From: Pedococcus_A sp963730585
GTDB lineage: Bacteria > Actinomycetota > Actinomycetes > Actinomycetales > Dermatophilaceae
DNA length: 64,000 nucleotides
Reading direction: 5' to 3'
Assembly (NCBI GenBank): GCA_963730585.1
Contig: CAVSSL010000006.1
Coordinates: 186,001 to 250,000 of the forward strand
The notes beneath the pieces are model-generated. The model did no database searches and was not told where the DNA came from. It saw only the letters and a list, made by a program, of their open reading frames with translations. This document shows, piece after piece, positions 54,841-64,000 of the stretch. The translations under genes and the position numbers were made by a program. Within the stretch, counting starts at the first letter, position 1. Each line of letters begins with the position of its first letter.

Positions 54841-55638
54841 TCAGCGCGCAGCCTCCGGCGGCAGGTCCTCGGGACGGATCTCGCCGGAGATCTCCTCCGT
54901 GCGCCGGTCGATGCTCGTGATCACGTGGTAGGTGGCCCCGGCGATGGCGGCTCCGGCGATCGGTGCGACCCAGAAGAGCCACAGCTGGGCGGGAGCACCG
55001 TTGCCGTTGAAGAACGCGACCGCGGTGGAACGGGCCGGGTTGACCGACGTGTTGCTGATCGGGATGGAGATGAGGTGGATCAGCGTGAGGCCGAGCCCGA
55101 TCGCGATGGGCGCGAAACCCACGGGAGCACGGGCATCGGTGGCGCCCAGGATGATGTAGAGGAAGAAGGCGGTCAGCACCACCTCGGCGGCCAGCACCGC
55201 ACCCAGCCCGTAGCCACCCGGGGAGTGCTCGCCGTAGCCGTTGGCCGCCATGTTCCCGGTGGCCTCGAAGCCGTCCTTGCCCGAGGCGATGCCCCAGAGC
55301 GCGGCGCCCGCCAGCAGACCGGCCACCACCTGGGTGGCGACGTAGGCGGGGACGTCCCTCCACTCGAAGCGTCCAGCCACGGCGGCACCGATCGTGACCG
55401 CCGGGTTGAAGTGGGCCCCCGACACGTGGCCGACGGCGTAGGCCATGGTCATCACTGACAGGCCGAACGCGAGGGCGACGCCGAGGAACCCGATGCCCAG
55501 CAGCAGGCCGGGACCGCCGCCGGGGTCGCTGGACACGAAGGTCGCGGCGAAGATCGCGCTGCCGCAGCCGCCGAAGACGAGCCAGAAGGTGCCGAGCGCC
55601 TCCGCGCCCAGCCGAGAGCTCATCGCAGGAGTACGCAT
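54841..55638 (-). CDS. aqpZ: Aquaporin Z-type water channel
   Basis: 265 residues with six membrane segments and both half-helices: GAHFNPAVTIG (first NPA) and NTSVNPARSTAVAFF (second NPA). The residues around the pore (an Arg right after the second NPA, and His in GAH) are those of orthodox water-selective AqpZ channels rather than glycerol facilitators. The C-terminal tail is acidic (EEISGEIRPEDLPPEAAR). ATG 55638. Single gene upstream of icd on the same strand. Confidence 0.88.
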   Translation of the reverse strand: MRTPAMSSRLGAEALGTFWLVFGGCGSAIFAATFVSSDPGGGPGLLLGIGFLGVALAFGLSVMTMAYAVGHVSGAHFNPAVTIGAAVAGRFEWRDVPAYVATQVVAGLLAGAALWGIASGKDGFEATGNMAANGYGEHSPGGYGLGAVLAAEVVLTAFFLYIILGATDARAPVGFAPIAIGLGLTLIHLISIPISNTSVNPARSTAVAFFNGNGAPAQLWLFWVAPIAGAAIAGATYHVITSIDRRTEEISGEIRPEDLPPEAAR

Positions 55639-56269
55639 GGTTCCCTCCCATCCCCGGTGGGCCGCGGGCGCAGCCCGGTGTCCCTCCCACCACTGTCCTC
55701 CTCAGGTATGCCGCGTGGCCGGGTTTCGGCGAACGATGCGGACACCGTGGAGGGGAGGAGGCCTGCGGCAGGCGATCGTGCAGGTCAGCGCGGGGGGAGA
55801 CGGCGCCGTCGTCCCGGGTGGGTGGGGGTTGGCCGTGGGGCAGCCTCGGGATGGCTCCGGGGGTGGTCACAGGCCCCCGGAAACGGTGCTACAGTTGAGC
55901 CATCGCCGAACGCCAAGCGCGCTCGATCCGGTCGCTCCTTCACCAAGGAGCCGGATTTGACGCCCAAGTTGCGAAGCGAGTAACTTAGAAGGGTTGCCCC
56001 GGCCACTCCCGCTGAAAAGCGAAGTGAATGGTGCGCGTCCGAACCTTGAGAACTCAACAGCGTGTCAAAAATCGATGCCAATTACCTCGTCTCGAGGGGT
56101 GTCGTTCTCGGCCCAGCAGGGTGGGGGATGATGTTTCTTGAGCGAATTTCCTTTGGTTGACAACGAATCAATTAGCGTTTTGCGCTGGTTGTTCTTGCTC
56201 AGCTAGTGATTTAAACCCTTTACGGGTTCTGGTTTCCGCGCCTGGCTTTGGCTGGGTGTGGTGCTGAAC
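55639..56269 (+). promoter_or_regulatory. rrn promoter and leader region
   Basis: No protein gene is supported here. TTGACG at 55957-55962 and TAACTT at 55981-55986 are 18 bases apart, a good promoter for the rRNA operon. Just upstream is a small hairpin GCTCCTT/AAGGAGC (55934-55951). The leader contains CTTGAGAACTCAACAG (about 56044-56059), related to the conserved actinobacterial rrn leader/processing sequence that recurs before 23S. A GTATGCCG copy lies at 55706. The part from 55715 to 55930 shows nothing I can name. Confidence 0.6.
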
Positions 56270-61287
<5,018 letters not shown>

Positions 61288-61327
61288 CACACGTCCTACC
61301 GCTTGCGGTAGAACCAAGAATTTGCTT

Positions 61328-61341
61328 CGCGTCCACTGTGC
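61328..61341 (+). other. 3' arm of the 23S rRNA processing stem
   Basis: CGCGTCCACTGTGC pairs perfectly with 58143-58156 across the 23S gene. Confidence 0.75.
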
Positions 61342-61395
61342 GGTTCCCGAGACACGGTCGGGAACCAGGAAACACCTGATTGATATCTCCATAGA

Positions 61396-61514
61396 GTTTC
61401 GGCTGTCATAGCGAAGGGGAAACGCCCGGTCCCATTCCGAACCCGGAAGCTAAGCCCTTCAGCGCCGATGGTACTGCACTGGTGACGGTGTGGGAGAGTA
61501 GGACGCAGCCGAAC
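61396..61514 (+). rRNA. rrf: 5S ribosomal RNA
   Basis: About 119 bases from GTTTCGGCTGTCATAGCG to GGACGCAGCCGAAC; the two ends pair. The internal CCCATTCCGAACCCGGAAGC and GGTACTGC blocks are those of 5S rRNA. Followed nine bases later by a strong terminator. Confidence 0.95.
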
Positions 61515-61523
61515 ATACTTTCA

Positions 61524-61556
61524 AGAAAGGCCCCGCACATCGTGCGGGGCCTTTCT
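61524..61556 (+). terminator. rrn operon terminator
   Basis: Arms 61524-61538 and 61542-61556 are perfectly complementary (AGAAAGGCCCCGCAC) with a 3-base loop, and the 3' arm ends in CTTTCT. Typical factor-independent terminator after 5S. Confidence 0.9.
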
Positions 61557-61625
61557 GCATTCTCTGTCCTTGTCCTGGTCACCGCCCCTGTCTTCCTCTG
61601 CTGCGCGGCCGGGGCGACCCACACA

Positions 61626-61657
61626 ACAATGCCCGGCTCACCAGAGCCGGGCATTGT
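61626..61657 (-). terminator. Hairpin after the S10 peptidase gene
   Basis: ACAATGCCCGGCTC (61626-61639) pairs perfectly with 61644-61657 across a 4-base loop. It lies 14 bases past the minus-strand stop at 61671. Confidence 0.85.
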
Positions 61658-61670
61658 CGTGTCGGGTGGA

Positions 61671-63194
61671 TCAGGGCTGGCTGGCCCTGCTGACGAAGTC
61701 GGCGAGGTCCTTGCTCTGCTGCAGCCGGCTGGGCTCGTGGACATACATCATGTGCCCCGCCTCGTAGTAGGCGTGCTCGATGTTGCCGGTCAACGACTCC
61801 GGGACCTGCAGGTGTGAGATGACGTCCTGGGCAGCGAAGTACGGGGTGGCCCCGTCGTGGTAGCCGTAGGCGACGTGCACACGCAGGTGTGGGTTGGCGC
61901 GCATGGCCCGGGCCAGCTTCGGGGCGGCGTTGACCGCACGACCCTCGAACTCCTTGTAGGACCACTCCTCGTGGGCCTTGGCGGAGATCTGCACGTAGGG
62001 GAGGTCGTTCTTGTACTCGAGCTCGCTGCGCACGTAGTGGTTCCAGGCCGCGGCATACGGGCCGGCGATGGCGTCGTGGCTCGGGTCGGCGTCGTAGGCC
62101 TCAGCCAGGGCGCTGCCCAGGGGACCGGTGAACCTGCTGTCGAGGCGGCCGACGGCAAGGCGCTGGTCGCGCAGCAGCTCGGTGAAGAACCGAACGTGCT
62201 CGATGCGCAGGTCGGCGCGGTCGACGTAGTCCTCGGTGAGCCCGGTGAGGCGGGAGAGTGTGCTGACGGCCTCCGTGCGCTCGGCGCGGGTGAGCCGGTT
62301 CCCGCGCGAGAGCACCCACGGGTAGTCGCGGGAGGCATAGGCCTCGGCCTCGGCCAGGACGCCACGCAGGCTCCGGCGTCCGTGCTTGCCGTGGTAGTGC
62401 GCAACGGCGGCATAGGTGGGCAGGAAGTTGGCGTACCCGCGGTCCTCCGGCTCGTGCAACCCGATGGAGCCGAGGTCGAGCACGCTGGAGATGAGCATGA
62501 CGCCGTTGAGGTACATGCCGTGACGGGACTGAAGGTGCTCGGCCAGTGCCGCCGCCCGCAGTGTGCCGTAGGACTCGCCGGCCAGGAACTTCGGCGACAT
62601 CCAGCGGTTGTGCCGCGTGGTCCACAGGCGGATCAGCTCGCCGACGCTCTCGATGTCGCCGCTGTAGCCGTGGTACTCCTTGGCGGTGCCGCCCTCGACG
62701 GCGCGCGAGTACCCGGTGGAGACGGGGTCGATGAAGACGAGGTCGCTCACGGCCAGCAGCGACTGCGCGTTGTCCTCGAGCGCGTACGGCGGAGCCACCA
62801 GCTCACCGACGTCACCCATCACGACGCGACGCGGCCCGAACAGGCCGAGGTGCAGCCACACCGAGGACGAGCCGGGCCCGCCGTTGAAGGCGAATGTCAC
62901 CGGCCGGTTCTGTCCGGCCGGCGCGTCCACGACGTAGGCGGTCAGCGACATCTCGGCCTTGGGCTTGAAGCCGGTGAACTTGCCGTCCTCGAAGACCTCG
63001 TCGCGCAGCACCACGCGTCCGGTGGTGGCGGTGTAGCGCAGGGTGCGCCGGCCGACGCGGAGCGTGTGCCGGGTGCTGACCACGTCGTCCTCGGGCGGTG
63101 CCGGAGTGGTGGTCACGGTGTGGCCGTCCTGGTCCGCGGCCTGCCCGGTGGACGGGGCCGGCGCGGGACGGGTGTCAGCGGTCTCGTCAGCCAT
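61671..63194 (-). CDS. Serine carboxypeptidase (peptidase family S10)
   Basis: About 507 residues. The S10 landmarks are NGGPGSSSVWLHLGLFGPR, the nucleophile in FLAGESYGTLRAAALA, the Asp near GYHDGATPYFA and the catalytic His in AGHMMYVHEPS. The N-terminal about 40 residues are Pro/Ala-rich without a clear signal peptide, so it may be cytoplasmic or use another export route. Bacterial S10 peptidases cleave C-terminal residues; specificity unknown. ATG 63194 is preferred; a GTG at 63203 adds three residues. It is divergent from xth. Confidence 0.85.
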   Translation of the reverse strand: MADETADTRPAPAPSTGQAADQDGHTVTTTPAPPEDDVVSTRHTLRVGRRTLRYTATTGRVVLRDEVFEDGKFTGFKPKAEMSLTAYVVDAPAGQNRPVTFAFNGGPGSSSVWLHLGLFGPRRVVMGDVGELVAPPYALEDNAQSLLAVSDLVFIDPVSTGYSRAVEGGTAKEYHGYSGDIESVGELIRLWTTRHNRWMSPKFLAGESYGTLRAAALAEHLQSRHGMYLNGVMLISSVLDLGSIGLHEPEDRGYANFLPTYAAVAHYHGKHGRRSLRGVLAEAEAYASRDYPWVLSRGNRLTRAERTEAVSTLSRLTGLTEDYVDRADLRIEHVRFFTELLRDQRLAVGRLDSRFTGPLGSALAEAYDADPSHDAIAGPYAAAWNHYVRSELEYKNDLPYVQISAKAHEEWSYKEFEGRAVNAAPKLARAMRANPHLRVHVAYGYHDGATPYFAAQDVISHLQVPESLTGNIEHAYYEAGHMMYVHEPSRLQQSKDLADFVSRASQP

Positions 63195-63244
63195 GGCGGC
63201 CACCCTAGTGCGGGGGCGCGGGGCCGAGCACGGACAATAGGGAC

Positions 63245-64000
63245 ATGCGCGTGATCACGGCCAACGTCAACGGCATCCGAGCCTGCGCCCGCCGCGGCGG
63301 GGTGCAGTGGCTCGCAGAGCAGGGCGCCGACGTCCTGTGCCTGCAGGAGGTCCGGGCCACCGACGCCCAGCTCGCCCAGGCCCTCGAGGAAGCCGGGCTC
63401 GGCCACTGGCACGTGGCCCACACCGAGGCCGCCGACAAGGGTCGCGCCGGCGTCGCGGTCATCAGCCGGGCGGAGCCGCAGCGCGTGCAGGTGGGCGTCG
63501 GGCCGGACGAGTTCACCGGCAGCGGCCGCTGGGTGGAGGTCGACCTCTCGAGTCCGGGCGGGGTGGTCACCGTGGTCTCGACGTACGTGCACACCGGCGA
63601 GGCGGACACCCCGCGCCAGCTCGAGAAGTACCGCTTCCTCGACGCCATCACCGACCGCCTCCACTCGTGGGCTGCAGCGGGGTCGCTCGCCGTGGTCACC
63701 GGTGACCTGAACGTCGCGCACCGCGAGGACGACCTGAAGAACTGGAAGGGCAACCTCAAGAAGGCCGGCTTCCTCCCGGAGGAGCGGGCCTACTTCGACC
63801 GCTGGTTCGAGTTCGGCGAGTGGGTCGACACCCACCGCGAGCTGCACGGCCCCGGGCCGGGCCCCTACACGTGGTGGTCCTGGCGCGGGAAGGCCTTCGA
63901 CAACGACGCGGGGTGGCGGATCGACTACCAGGTCGCCAGCCGTGCCCTCGCGAAGACCGCGGTCAGCGCGGTCGTAGGCCGCGCCGCGGCCTACGACCAG
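63245..64000 (+). CDS. xth: Exodeoxyribonuclease III (3' end outside window)
   Basis: 252 residues are visible, lacking only about 15 at the C-terminus. EEP-fold motifs: TANVNGIRA (Asn), LCLQEVRA (Glu metal ligand), VVSTYVHTGE, VTGDLNVAHREDDLKN (Asp/Asn) and WRIDYQVAS near the end (Asp). It is an AP endonuclease/3'-5' exonuclease for base-excision repair. ATG 63245 starts directly at the first beta strand; GGAC upstream is a weak ribosome site. It is divergent from the S10 peptidase gene with 50 bases between. Confidence 0.9.
   Translation, partial: MRVITANVNGIRACARRGGVQWLAEQGADVLCLQEVRATDAQLAQALEEAGLGHWHVAHTEAADKGRAGVAVISRAEPQRVQVGVGPDEFTGSGRWVEVDLSSPGGVVTVVSTYVHTGEADTPRQLEKYRFLDAITDRLHSWAAAGSLAVVTGDLNVAHREDDLKNWKGNLKKAGFLPEERAYFDRWFEFGEWVDTHRELHGPGPGPYTWWSWRGKAFDNDAGWRIDYQVASRALAKTAVSAVVGRAAAYDQ

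Noticed and set aside
56157..56162. TTGACA as a second rrn promoter close to 16S
   Set aside because: No acceptable -10 hexamer at 16-19 bases; it lies in the leader and may be part of a processing or antitermination sequence.

Overview
The window is about 70% GC by eye. It reads as the chromosome of a high-GC actinobacterium, probably Micrococcales and Intrasporangiaceae-like. Supporting signs are the 16S/23S sequence style, a 16S-23S spacer without tRNAs, the actinobacterial gene neighbours DUF6350-purN-purH and folD-DUF3017-mdh, a monomeric isocitrate dehydrogenase, an F420-type LLM oxidoreductase, and frequent ATGA/GTGA overlaps. The family placement is an inference; no database was searched.

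Layout. 1-2.6 kb: a tight + operon (C-terminal piece of an amidohydrolase, bicupin, degenerate SDR, beta-hydroxyacid dehydrogenase) that suits ureide/glyoxylate metabolism. 2.7-8.8 kb: DUF6350 membrane protein, an AT-richer membrane-anchored Nudix-like gene and an LLM oxidoreductase that look inserted, then purN and purH. 8.8-11.4 kb: DnaQ-like exonuclease and a cNMP/CBS/DUF294 protein. 11.5-45.3 kb: a very large nitrogen-heterocycle catabolic region. It holds a barbiturase/cyanurate-type ring-opening amidohydrolase, carbamate kinase, a fused carboxyltransferase, a CoA-transferase family protein, a BMP-type nucleoside ABC importer, ATP-dependent hydantoinase HyuA/HyuB, a nitrilase-family amidase, a form-II molybdenum hydroxylase (coxMSL-coxG order), a UraA-like permease, a PucR-family regulator, the three genes of an oxamate carbamoyltransferase-like complex (allH-allF-allG), and a molybdenum-enzyme maturation set (mobA/mocA-like, moxR, VWA, xdhC). 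45.3-55.6 kb: housekeeping and miscellaneous genes (folD, DUF3017, mdh, Nudix-GNAT fusion, Zn-alcohol dehydrogenase, band-7 protein, icd, aquaporin). 55.6-61.6 kb: a complete rrn operon (16S-23S-5S). 61.6-64 kb: S10 serine carboxypeptidase and the start of exonuclease III.

How the central genes could work together (inference). A UraA-type permease and a BMP-type importer bring in pyrimidine/purine compounds. A molybdenum hydroxylase oxidises the ring. Ring-opening amidohydrolases (the barbiturase-like enzyme, HyuAB) give acyl-ureas. The AllFGH-type complex could phosphorolyse the ureido group to carbamoyl phosphate, which carbamate kinase turns into ATP. The nitrilase-family amidase, CoA-transferase and carboxyltransferase could process the remaining C3 acid. 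A shared CGTT(Y)GGCA half-site lies in front of several of these units and at the start of the PucR-family gene.

Two genome-scale oddities stand out. The octamer GTATGCCG (or its complement) occurs 33 times by hand count, is enriched between genes, forms terminator stems in two places, and forces rare codons inside genes. Four genes (purH, hyuB, the VWA gene, mdh) each carry one extra base that breaks the frame, most likely sequencing or assembly error because two of them are core housekeeping genes.
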